Assembly: GCA_963754135.1 (NCBI GenBank)
Contig: CAVWEY010000003.1
Coordinates: 248,001-312,000, forward strand
Origin: JAJFUI01 sp963754135
GTDB lineage: Bacteria > Planctomycetota > Planctomycetia > Pirellulales > Thermoguttaceae
Length of the DNA stretch: 64,000 nucleotides
Direction of reading: 5' to 3'
Of this stretch, positions 37,617 through 44,794 are shown piece after piece. Position 1 is the stretch's first letter. Every line of letters starts with the position of its first letter. Under the pieces are notes generated by a model, which made no database searches, was not told where the DNA came from, and saw only the letters and a list, made by a program, of their open reading frames with translations. A program made the translations under genes and the position numbers.

Positions 37617-38054
37617 ATGCTCCTGACCGGCATCTTCAGCCGCTCGATCGATCAGAAACTACGGGTGGCGATTCCCCGCCGGCTCCGGGACTGTTTTCAG
37701 GGCGATGGCAAGGGAGTGACCTACATCACTCCGGGAACCGATCAATCGCTGGCGATCTATGCGGAGGATGCGCTGGCCCGGCTGGCCGAGCGGCTCGCCC
37801 AAGGCTCGCCGACGCGACAGGACGTGCGGACGTTCAATCGCTTGTTCTACGCTCGGGCGCAGCGGGTCGAGTGGGATTCACAAGGGCGGGTGCGGATTCC
37901 ACCCGAACTGGCCCAACTGGCCGGGCTGGAGAAGGAAGTGGTGTTGCTGGGAGTACAGGACCACGTGGAGTTGTGGGATGCCGGGCGGTGGCGATCGTAT
38001 CTGGCCGAGAAGCAGGGACAATACGACCAGATCGCCGAGGCCGCCTTCCGGTAG
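37617..38054 (+). CDS. mraZ: transcriptional regulator MraZ
   Basis: MraZ of 145 residues, the AbrB-like regulator at the head of division and wall gene clusters. MLLTGIFSRSIDQKLRVAIP and then RRLRDCFQGDGKGVTYITPG form the first SpoVT/AbrB-like half; VEWDSQGRVRIPPELAQLAG forms the second, with the conserved D-x-Q/K-G-R pattern in both (DQKLRVAIP, DSQGRVRIP). It lies next to rsmH as in most bacteria, but 292 bases of structured sequence separate them. Four phased MraZ boxes precede the start. Confidence 0.95.
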   Translation: MLLTGIFSRSIDQKLRVAIPRRLRDCFQGDGKGVTYITPGTDQSLAIYAEDALARLAERLAQGSPTRQDVRTFNRLFYARAQRVEWDSQGRVRIPPELAQLAGLEKEVVLLGVQDHVELWDAGRWRSYLAEKQGQYDQIAEAAFR

Positions 38055-38090
38055 CGTCAACATAAGAGGAGTTGTCCGTTTGCCACGCGC

Positions 38091-38281
38091 GAGAACCATG
38101 TCGCCGGCCTGCGGCCACCTGGCCGGCGCCAGGGCTTCACCGGTGCGAGGGTGAAGCGGGTTCTCCCGGACGGGGAGCGAAGGAGGCCCCCGTTGCGATT
38201 TGCGCGAGAGTCCGTCGCCTTCTTCGGCGGGTTCGAGCGCAAGCACTCGACCTCACACGGGCGCAAGGAAGCGCCCGAGGT
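38091..38281 (+). ncRNA. candidate structured RNA between mraZ and rsmH
   Basis: No known RNA family recognised. Consistent stems: GAGAACC (38091-38097) closes with GGTTCTC (38159-38165) and encloses two hairpins, GCCGGCC/GGCCGGC (38103-38109, 38121-38127) and GCTTCACC/GGTGAAGC (38134-38141, 38150-38157), giving a three-way junction. Then ACGGGG/CCCCGT (38170-38175, 38188-38193). Then TTGCGC/GCGCAA (38200-38205, 38237-38242) encloses CGCC/GGCG. Finally ACCT (38250-38253) and AGGT (38278-38281) surround CGGGCGC/GCGCCCG (38258-38264, 38271-38277). It lies in the mraZ-rsmH leader on the sense strand. GC-rich DNA folds easily, so the order and nesting of perfect stems, not their number, is the main evidence. 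Confidence 0.5.
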
Positions 38282-38305
38282 GGGGTGTTTTCGATCCTCT
38301 CGGAA

Positions 38306-38329
38306 ATGAAATCCCTCGACGCGGCATGA
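38306..38329 (+). other. seven-codon mini-ORF upstream of rsmH
   Basis: ATG 38306 encodes MKSLDAA and stops at 38327-38329. Its start context TCGGAAATGA (38300-38309) is repeated exactly at the rsmH start (38341-38350). This makes a possible leader peptide 17 bases before rsmH. Translation is not shown by the sequence. Confidence 0.35.
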
Positions 38330-38346
38330 GTTAGACCTTTTCGGAA

Positions 38347-39231
38347 ATGACCGAGCCGTCATCGGTTCACGTGCCCGTACTGTTGGACCAGGTGGTGTAC
38401 TGGCTGCAACCGCGGTCGGGCGGGGTGCTGGTCGACGGCACGCTGGGCGGCGGCGGCCACACCCGGGCGCTGGCCGCCGCGGCGGGGCCCACGGGCCTAG
38501 TGATTGCTATCGACCGCGACCCGGCGGCCATCGAAGCCGCCCGCGGGCGGCTTGGCGGCCTGCCGGTAAGGCTGGTGCGGGCGAACTTTTGCGACTTGCC
38601 CGAGATCCTCGGACAACTGGAGGTTATGAGCGTCGACGGCGTGGTGCTGGACCTGGGGTTGTCGAGCGACCAATTGGCCGACCGCAGCCGTGGGTTCAGC
38701 TTCTTCACCGACGGCCCGCTGGACCTGCGGTTTGATCCGATGTCCGGCGAGCCGGCGCGACGGTTGATCAACCGGCTAAGCGTGGAACACTTGACCCAAC
38801 TCATCTCGACATTCGGAGAAGAACGGTACAGCCGGCGGATCGCCCAGGCGATCGTTGGGCGGCGGCGCCAGCAGCCGATTGAGACGGCTGCCGAGTTGGC
38901 CGAATTGGTCCGTGGCTGCGTCCCCCGCGGACCCCGCGGCCAACGGATCGACCCGGCCACGCGGACCTTCCAGGCCCTGCGGATCGCGGTCAACGACGAA
39001 CTAAAATCGCTGGAGATTGCCCTGCGGCGGATTCCCGGCTGCCTGCGGCCGCGGGCGCGGCTCGCCGTAATCAGTTTCCACTCGTTGGAGGACCGGCGGG
39101 TGAAAGAGGCGTTTCGGGCGGACGACCGGCTGAAGGTGCTCACCCGCCGGCCCGTTTGTCCCGACGAACAGGAGATGGCCGATAACCCCCGCTCCCGCAG
39201 CGCCAAACTGCGGGTCGCGGAACGAGTATAG
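38347..39231 (+). CDS. rsmH: 16S rRNA (cytosine(1402)-N(4))-methyltransferase RsmH
   Basis: SAM-dependent methyltransferase (MraW) that modifies C1402 in the decoding centre of 16S rRNA. Its 294 residues match the family. Motifs: VHVPVLLDQVVYWLQPRSGG, DGTLGGGGHTRALA (SAM site, about residues 32-45), VIAIDRDPAAIEAARGRLG, DGVVLDLGLSSDQLADRSRG FSF, GPLDLRFDP, and the late LAVISFHSLEDRRVKEAF. It ends SRSAKLRVAERV, the usual terminus. It is not followed by ftsL or ftsI. Confidence 0.96.
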   Translation: MTEPSSVHVPVLLDQVVYWLQPRSGGVLVDGTLGGGGHTRALAAAAGPTGLVIAIDRDPAAIEAARGRLGGLPVRLVRANFCDLPEILGQLEVMSVDGVVLDLGLSSDQLADRSRGFSFFTDGPLDLRFDPMSGEPARRLINRLSVEHLTQLISTFGEERYSRRIAQAIVGRRRQQPIETAAELAELVRGCVPRGPRGQRIDPATRTFQALRIAVNDELKSLEIALRRIPGCLRPRARLAVISFHSLEDRRVKEAFRADDRLKVLTRRPVCPDEQEMADNPRSRSAKLRVAERV

Positions 39232-39238
39232 CGTTTAG

Positions 39239-39258
39239 CCCCGGCACTCGTGCCGGGG
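39239..39258. repeat. 9-bp hairpin between rsmH and LysM gene
   Basis: CCCCGGCAC (39239-39247) and GTGCCGGGG (39250-39258) pair perfectly with a two-base loop. No T run follows, so it is more likely a REP-type palindrome or attenuator-like stem than a terminator. Confidence 0.6.
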
Positions 39259-39281
39259 GATTTCAGCACGGAGGCTCGACG

Positions 39282-40268
39282 ATGAATCCAGAAGAAAATG
39301 AAAAGACGAAAGAGAAAGCCCCGGAGAAACCGGCCGGATCGTCGCGATTGGGCAAAGAAGCCAAGATCGGCATGGCCGTGATCCTGCTGTTGCTGGCCGT
39401 CCTGGTAGCCGTGGTGATCGTACGTATCCGCGTCGGCGGCTCGGGCGAAAAGGCCGTCGCCGCTGCCGATCGGGACGCCGGCAAGCAAAAGTCGGCCGAT
39501 CGGGCCAAGGGCGATAAGCTGTTGAAGGACGATAAGCTCTTTCAGGGCTTCGACACCAAGCCCCTCGGCGTTGCGGGGCCAACGGTCGTGCCGGCCAAGG
39601 CCGCGGTGAGCAGGCCGCCGAAAGCTATCGACGCCGATCTCGGCCCGTGGAAACTGGCTTCGGACAAACCTGAGGTCAAGCGGTCCTCCGGCGGCGAATT
39701 GCCGCCCGTTTCCCCATCGCTGCTGATGCCCGAGCCATCCAAGCCGCTTCCCGCCGGGCGGCACGATGATCGCGCCAGTGAGCCACCGTCCCGTTATGGG
39801 CCTCTGCATCGCGGCGATCCGGGCGGCTTCGCCTCGGCCGGTGATGGGCCGTCGGCCAAGGCCGCGTTGCCGCCTCCGGGTCCGCCCGCTGGCGAGAAGG
39901 GCCGCCATGACGGTCCCAAGGCCGCGCCGACGCCGACGATGACGCGCGAGAACCCGTCCGTCGCTTCCGCGGAGCGGCCGGCGCCGGCGTTCCCCGAGCC
40001 ACCGCCATCGTTCCACAGCGACCTGCCGACGCCGCCGTTCCGCGATCCACCCGTCCGGCGCTATACGGTGGTGGACGGCGACACGCTGTTCAACATCGCC
40101 CGCTATGAGCTGGGCAAGGCATCGCGATGGGTGGAGATTTACGAGCTGAACCGGGACGTGCTGGGCAAGGACTTCAACGAACTCAGGCCCGGCATAAAAC
40201 TCGTGCTGCCCGAGACCGACCGCCCCGACGTGATCGCCCAGCCGCCCGGTGGGACGTACCGGCGATGA
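39282..40268 (+). CDS. membrane-anchored LysM domain protein
   Basis: A 328-residue protein with a short charged cytoplasmic N-terminus, one membrane helix (KIGMAVILLLLAVLVAVVIV near residue 29), a long Pro/Ala/Lys-rich linker, and a C-terminal LysM domain: RRYTVVDGDTLFNIARYELG, then ASRWVEIYELNRDVLGKDF and LRPGIKLVLPE. LysM binds N-acetylglucosamine polymers such as peptidoglycan. ACGGAGG is well placed before ATG. It occupies the place where ftsL/ftsI would be in most bacteria. Its stop overlaps the next start (ATGA). Confidence 0.9.
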   Translation: MNPEENEKTKEKAPEKPAGSSRLGKEAKIGMAVILLLLAVLVAVVIVRIRVGGSGEKAVAAADRDAGKQKSADRAKGDKLLKDDKLFQGFDTKPLGVAGPTVVPAKAAVSRPPKAIDADLGPWKLASDKPEVKRSSGGELPPVSPSLLMPEPSKPLPAGRHDDRASEPPSRYGPLHRGDPGGFASAGDGPSAKAALPPPGPPAGEKGRHDGPKAAPTPTMTRENPSVASAERPAPAFPEPPPSFHSDLPTPPFRDPPVRRYTVVDGDTLFNIARYELGKASRWVEIYELNRDVLGKDFNELRPGIKLVLPETDRPDVIAQPPGGTYRR

Positions 40269-40711
40269 AGATCATTTCCGGCGGACAGACGGGCGTGGAT
40301 CGGGCGGCGCTCGACGCGGCCATCGAACTGGGAATCGCGCAGGGCGGCTGGTGCCCGCTGGGCCGGCTCGCCGAGGACGGGCGCATCCCCGATTGCTACC
40401 AACTCCGCGAAACCGATTCGCCCGAATACGTGGTCCGCACCGAGCGGAACGTCGTGGAGAGCGACGCTACGCTGATCCTCTACCGGGACCGCATTGCCGG
40501 CGGCACGGAACTGACGCTGCGGCTGGCCCAGCGGCACGGGCGGCCGCACGTGACCGTCGATCTCGACGCCGCCCCAGAGCCGGCCGAAGTGCGCCGCTGG
40601 CTCGACCAAGAGCGGGTGGAAATTCTCAATGTGGCGGGACCCCGCGAGAGCCAATGTCCAGGCATCGGGGCGCTGGCCCGCGAGTTCCTGGCCCGCGTGC
40701 TGAGCGGGTGA
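40265..40711 (+). CDS. putative molybdenum carrier protein (YpsA/LOG-like fold)
   Basis: A 148-residue protein matching the putative molybdenum carrier family, related to the Rossmann-like LOG/DprA group. MKIISGGQTGVDRAALDAAI, GWCPLGRLAEDGRIPDCYQL, YVVRTERNVVESDATLILY and AGGTELTLRLAQRHGRPHVT are its hallmarks. The true ligand is uncertain; nucleotide binding is an alternative. ATG 40265 overlaps the LysM stop TGA by three bases, so the two are translationally coupled. The biological link between them is unclear. Confidence 0.88.
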   Translation: MKIISGGQTGVDRAALDAAIELGIAQGGWCPLGRLAEDGRIPDCYQLRETDSPEYVVRTERNVVESDATLILYRDRIAGGTELTLRLAQRHGRPHVTVDLDAAPEPAEVRRWLDQERVEILNVAGPRESQCPGIGALAREFLARVLSG

Positions 40712-41017
40712 GGGCGCGGCCGGCTTCTGAACCCCGGGCGGGGTTGCACCGTAGAGAAAGGAAGTCACGGCGGCCCCGCCCCCTTTCGGCCGGCAAAGCG
40801 GGGTTGCCAAAACGCAACCGTTGAGGCAAAATGTCCCCCCGGAAGCGCCACGGCGGGCGAAATCCGCTCCGCCATTTGACCCGAGCCGGCTTTTGACACA
40901 GACTTCCTGTAGCGGCAACTTTTCTGCTACTGGTCTTGTCACCAAGAGTCTTGTCAGCAAGAGAGCCGACTGGCCGCCAAGCGGTGCGCTCGTTGACGCT
41001 GCATCACGGTACTCATC
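40712..41017. other. intergenic region with hairpin and tandem repeat
   Basis: Region before the subtilase gene. A hairpin AACCCCG/CGGGGTT lies at 40730-40745, just after the molybdenum carrier gene, without a T tract. A 15-bp tandem repeat lies at 40934-40963. No gene is visible. Confidence 0.45.
40934..40963. repeat. tandem 15-bp repeat, possible operator
   Basis: TCTTGTCACCAAGAG (40934-40948) is followed at once by TCTTGTCAGCAAGAG (40949-40963), differing at one base. Each unit is itself partly palindromic (CTTG...CAAG). It lies 55 bases before the subtilase start and could be a repressor site. Confidence 0.6.
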
Positions 41018-43753
41018 ATGCGCAACTCCAGAATCAACGCTGGACCGTTGGGTATATTCAGTAAGAGGCACCGGCGCTTGCGGATCGAGCCGCTGGAAGT
41101 GCGGCATTTGATGGACGCCGCCGGATTGGCCGCGCTGGTGACTCCCACCTGGTTCGGCACGGTCACTAGCGACCCCGCCGAACAACACGCCGGCGTGGCC
41201 GCTTGGACCGCCGAGGACACCATCGTTTCCTCCGCACAAATCGGCACGCCGCAAGCCGCGCAGCCGGGCGTCTACGATTGGATCGTGCAGTTCGACACCG
41301 CCGCGCTCATGGGCGTCAGTTCCGTGGCCCAGACGGCCAGCCTGCTGGTGGGCGGGGGAATCGACTTCGAGGTCCTCCACGGCTTAGGGCTTGCCGGCCA
41401 GGTGTTGGTCCGCAGCTCGGGTGCGAGCTTGGACGCCGTGGAAGGTTTCTTCCGCAACGACGCCTACGTGGCCACCTTCGAGCAGGACGCGGTGAGTCAG
41501 CAGCAGGTCCAGCCCAACGATCCGCAGTTGTCGAGCCTTTGGGCCATGACCTCCATCGATGCCCAAGCCGCTTGGGGCATCTCCACAGGCAGTTCCAGCG
41601 TGGTCGTGGCGGTCATCGACACCGGCGTGGACTATACCCATCCCGATCTGGCGGCCAATATCTGGACGAAGCCGAGTTCGATTACCAACGACGGCTTCAC
41701 CGGCGACATTCACGGCTACAACTTCGTCAGTGACAACGGCAACGTAATGGACGACAACGGCCACGGCACGCACGTCTCCGGCACGATCGGCGCCGTGGGC
41801 AACAACGGCACGGGCGTGGTCGGCGTGAACTGGTCCGTCTCGATCATGGCGCTGAAGTTCATGAGCAGCAGCGGCACCGGCTATCTTTCCGACGCCATCG
41901 AGGCGATGAATTACGCTACCATGATGCGGACCCAGTATGGGGTGAACGTCCGCGTGGACAACTGTAGTTGGGGGGGCGGCGGGTTCAGCGCGGCGATGCA
42001 GACGGCCATCCAAGCCGCCAACGACGCCGGCATCCTGGTCGTCGTGGCGGCGGGCAACAGCAGCGCCAATAACGATGTCACTCCCCAATACCCGGCGAAC
42101 TATGACTCGCCCAACGTGATCTCCGTGGCGGCCCTGGCCCAGAACGGCCAGTTGGCCAGCTTCAGCAACTACGGCGCCACCACCGTCGATATCGCCGCCC
42201 CCGGCGTCTCGATCTACAGCACGATCCCGAATGACAGCTACGCCTACTATTCCGGCACGAGCATGGCCGCGCCGCAGGTCTCTGGCGTGGCCGCGCTCTG
42301 CTGGGCGGTCGATCCGAACGCCACGGTCGCCGAAGTCCGCAATGCCATTCTCCACGGCGCCGATCTGCTCCCCGCGCTCAGCGGGAAGGTGGCCTGCGGC
42401 GGCAAGCTGGATGCCTACAAGACGTTGCAACTGATTGAGGCATTGCTGCCGCAGGGACCGGCGGTCTCGTCCTTGACGGCCGCACCCGGCTCCGTGACCG
42501 CCGGCGCGTCGCTCACGCTTGTCGCCGGGGGAATCACCGACGCTGCGGGCATCGTCACCCAAGTCTTGTTCTACCGCGACGCCAACAACAACGGGCAATA
42601 CGACGCCACCGACCCGCTGGTCGGCTCGACGACCGTCGTGAGCGGCGGCACGGCCAGCGTCACGTTGAGCACCACCGGGCTGGCCGCCGGCACCTACCAC
42701 TACTTCGCCAAGGCCGTCGATAACCACGGACATTCAAGCGCCCTGGTGAGCGCGACCGTGACCGTGCTGGTGGGCGACGGCATCGGCAACACCGCCGCCA
42801 CGGCCGGGGCGATTGCCGTGCCCAGTTCCACTTCCGGTACGCTTGAATTCACCGGCGACGTCGATTGGTTCACGTTTCAGGCCACCGCGGGCAAGGCCTA
42901 CGTTTTCAGCACCGTGCTCGGTACGCTGAGGGACTCGGTGTTGTACCTCTACGGCAGCAACGGCAAGACGCAGCTGGCCTTCAACGACGACTACGGATCA
43001 AGTTTGGCGTCGCGGATTGCATGGACCGCGCCTGCCAACGGGACGTACTATCTGATGGTGGGCGGATACGGCGGCAAGCTCAGCGGCAGCTTCGTGTTGA
43101 GCGTGCAGATGGCCGGCTCGACGGCGGTTCAGACCAAAGCGGCGGCGGCCGGTTTCCCGGCGGTCGGCGCGGGTACGACGGACGTTCCGGCGGTCCCGCC
43201 GGCGGGGTTGGCCGACGCGGAGTGGGCGTCGATGGCATGCGCCGCCGACGACGGCTTAGGTCGAGAATGGAACCGTCTTGCCGCGGCAGTGGGTTCGGCA
43301 TGGGGCCAGGACGCGGGTTCACTGTGGCACGACGAGGCATTCCCGGGGCAGCAGTGGGATGTGCTGCCCATTGGACGGCAGGATTCTCCAGGGACTTGGG
43401 ACACAGCCCTTGGGCAAACGCTTACCGGCCGGTTGGACGGAATCGGACTAGTTTCCGTGGGGAGGCAGTTACACGGGACTCTTCTTGCGGCGGGGGATGA
43501 AGATGCCGCACCCGACGCGGCACCAGCGGACGGACTGCCGCAATCGGCGTTGTTGGAATGGGATGCAAGTGGACGCCGTCTTTGGCGACGAGGGCTGAGG
43601 GGAAATAGCCAGGGGCTGTTAGCCCCGGCGATTCTTCATGGGATGATCCCCTACAGAGACCGATCCAGAATCCGGGCGGCGCCGGAGTGGAGTCGGGTGC
43701 GTCTTACTCGGGCGCGGACGGTGGCGGCAGCTTCGGCCTGGGCTTGTGGGTAA
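41018..43753 (+). CDS. subtilisin-like serine protease (S8) with C-terminal PPC-type domain
   Basis: Secreted protease. The N-terminus RRLRIEPLEVRHLMDA resembles the LExxxLL-type sorting motif of large planctomycete surface proteins. Catalytic triad: Asp201 in VAVIDTGVDYTHPDL, His252 in NGHGTHVSGT, Ser415 in YYSGTSMAAPQVSG; oxyanion Asn in VVAAGNSSA. A beta-sandwich (about 480-600) and a pre-peptidase C-terminal-like domain (about 610-730; GDVDWFTFQATAGKAYVF, FNDDYGSS) follow. The last part is doubtful: after about 43530 another frame gives VDAVFGDEG and a stop at 43596, a more natural end. The annotated tail runs through a palindromic spacer and overlaps the next gene by 50 bases. Confidence 0.9.
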   Translation: MRNSRINAGPLGIFSKRHRRLRIEPLEVRHLMDAAGLAALVTPTWFGTVTSDPAEQHAGVAAWTAEDTIVSSAQIGTPQAAQPGVYDWIVQFDTAALMGVSSVAQTASLLVGGGIDFEVLHGLGLAGQVLVRSSGASLDAVEGFFRNDAYVATFEQDAVSQQQVQPNDPQLSSLWAMTSIDAQAAWGISTGSSSVVVAVIDTGVDYTHPDLAANIWTKPSSITNDGFTGDIHGYNFVSDNGNVMDDNGHGTHVSGTIGAVGNNGTGVVGVNWSVSIMALKFMSSSGTGYLSDAIEAMNYATMMRTQYGVNVRVDNCSWGGGGFSAAMQTAIQAANDAGILVVVAAGNSSANNDVTPQYPANYDSPNVISVAALAQNGQLASFSNYGATTVDIAAPGVSIYSTIPNDSYAYYSGTSMAAPQVSGVAALCWAVDPNATVAEVRNAILHGADLLPALSGKVACGGKLDAYKTLQLIEALLPQGPAVSSLTAAPGSVTAGASLTLVAGGITDAAGIVTQVLFYRDANNNGQYDATDPLVGSTTVVSGGTASVTLSTTGLAAGTYHYFAKAVDNHGHSSALVSATVTVLVGDGIGNTAATAGAIAVPSSTSGTLEFTGDVDWFTFQATAGKAYVFSTVLGTLRDSVLYLYGSNGKTQLAFNDDYGSSLASRIAWTAPANGTYYLMVGGYGGKLSGSFVLSVQMAGSTAVQTKAAAAGFPAVGAGTTDVPAVPPAGLADAEWASMACAADDGLGREWNRLAAAVGSAWGQDAGSLWHDEAFPGQQWDVLPIGRQDSPGTWDTALGQTLTGRLDGIGLVSVGRQLHGTLLAAGDEDAAPDAAPADGLPQSALLEWDASGRRLWRRGLRGNSQGLLAPAILHGMIPYRDRSRIRAAPEWSRVRLTRARTVAAASAWACG

Positions 43754-44645
43754 GGTAGTTGTCGCGGGTGACAACCTTGCGGCCTGACTTTGCTTCCAGC
43801 CGGCGGCGCGCGCCGCCGGCCACCGAGCCGCCGTCCCTCGCCGCCCGCCGATTTGGAGCAAAGCCGCGGGCATCGCGGTTGCGGGCGATCTCCGTGGTGG
43901 CAGCCTCCCCGAGCATCGTGAAGATCAGTTCCAGGTCGGTCATGTGGTCGCGGAGGTTTTCGCGGCGGAGGCCCTTCAGCCGCTTGTACTCGGCAGGCGT
44001 CAATCCGAAGGTGGCCTTGGAGATTTCGGCCGTGAGGATGGCGAACTCGTCTTGCTCGCGGACGCCGCGCCGCCTCCACTCGCCGGTGAGTTCGTCGCGG
44101 ACGGCGATGCCGCGGACGCGTTTTTTGATCCAATCGTCGGGGTAGCCCTTTGCCCGATAAAGTTCCCTCATCCGCTGCTGGGCGAGTTCCGGGTTTTCGA
44201 TCTCTTGGACCCGTTCGTAGCCGACCTTGGCAAGCCACCGCTTGAAGGGCTCAGCCTTTGGGCTGGGGATCGACTGGATCACACGAAAGGCGGCCTCGAC
44301 GTTGACGCAATCCGTTTTGTAACTCTTTCCGTCAACAGAGGTTAGCTTCAGTTGTACACAAAGTGTGGACAACTGGACCTCGCTCTGCTTCTTCTCGCGG
44401 GCCTTCATCATGTTCCAATAGTTCCGCGGATTATCGCTGTCGGTCAGGGCGGCAACGATGTCCACCACGGAGAAGTACCATTGCCCTTCGTGCCAGATGC
44501 GCCGAATCTGTTTCGCTCCGAAAACAACCATCTTGCCCTGCGAATCAGCGGGATGTTGCTCGCTCATCAGCTCGTTCCTTTCCGAAGGGTTGACTCCGAA
44601 CACGGGCGCAGCTTGCGTCGGCCCGTCAATAAGTGTGCCGGCCAT
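43704..44645 (-). CDS. Bro-N domain protein (BRO family/phage antirepressor-like)
   Basis: DNA-binding protein of the BRO N-terminal family, found in phage antirepressors and DNA-damage-induced proteins. MVVFGAKQIRRIWHEGQWYF then SVVDIVAALTDSDNPRNYW is the Bro-N signature. The middle contains YKTDCVNVEAAFRVIQSIPS and KRWLAKVGYERVQEIENPEL. The C-terminal part has YRAKGYPDDWIKKRVRGIAV and KATFGLTPAEYKRLKGLRRE, shared with a widespread chromosomal subgroup. ATG 44645 has GGAGGA at ideal spacing; ATG 44567 (MSEQHPADSQ) with AAGGA is an alternative. The start is only 42 bases from the IS66 end, so its promoter may lie in the element. Confidence 0.87.
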   Translation of the reverse strand: MAGTLIDGPTQAAPVFGVNPSERNELMSEQHPADSQGKMVVFGAKQIRRIWHEGQWYFSVVDIVAALTDSDNPRNYWNMMKAREKKQSEVQLSTLCVQLKLTSVDGKSYKTDCVNVEAAFRVIQSIPSPKAEPFKRWLAKVGYERVQEIENPELAQQRMRELYRAKGYPDDWIKKRVRGIAVRDELTGEWRRRGVREQDEFAILTAEISKATFGLTPAEYKRLKGLRRENLRDHMTDLELIFTMLGEAATTEIARNRDARGFAPNRRAARDGGSVAGGARRRLEAKSGRKVVTRDNYLTHKPRPKLPPPSAPE

Positions 44646-44794
44646 CGTATTCCTCCGCTCGGCAGGCGTCAAGCAGATCGGAATTCTGTAAGCGTCTGGC
44701 GGAACACGTACGAGGGAAGTTCCGGCTGGGCACGGGCTTGAGGGTGGGGAGTGATCAGGCTGGCTGCCAGCGGTGGGGGAGCAGGGCGAGCAGA

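Noticed and set aside
38091..38281. RNase P, SRP, tmRNA or 6S RNA
   Set aside because: The conserved sequence elements of these RNAs are not found; only secondary structure is visible.
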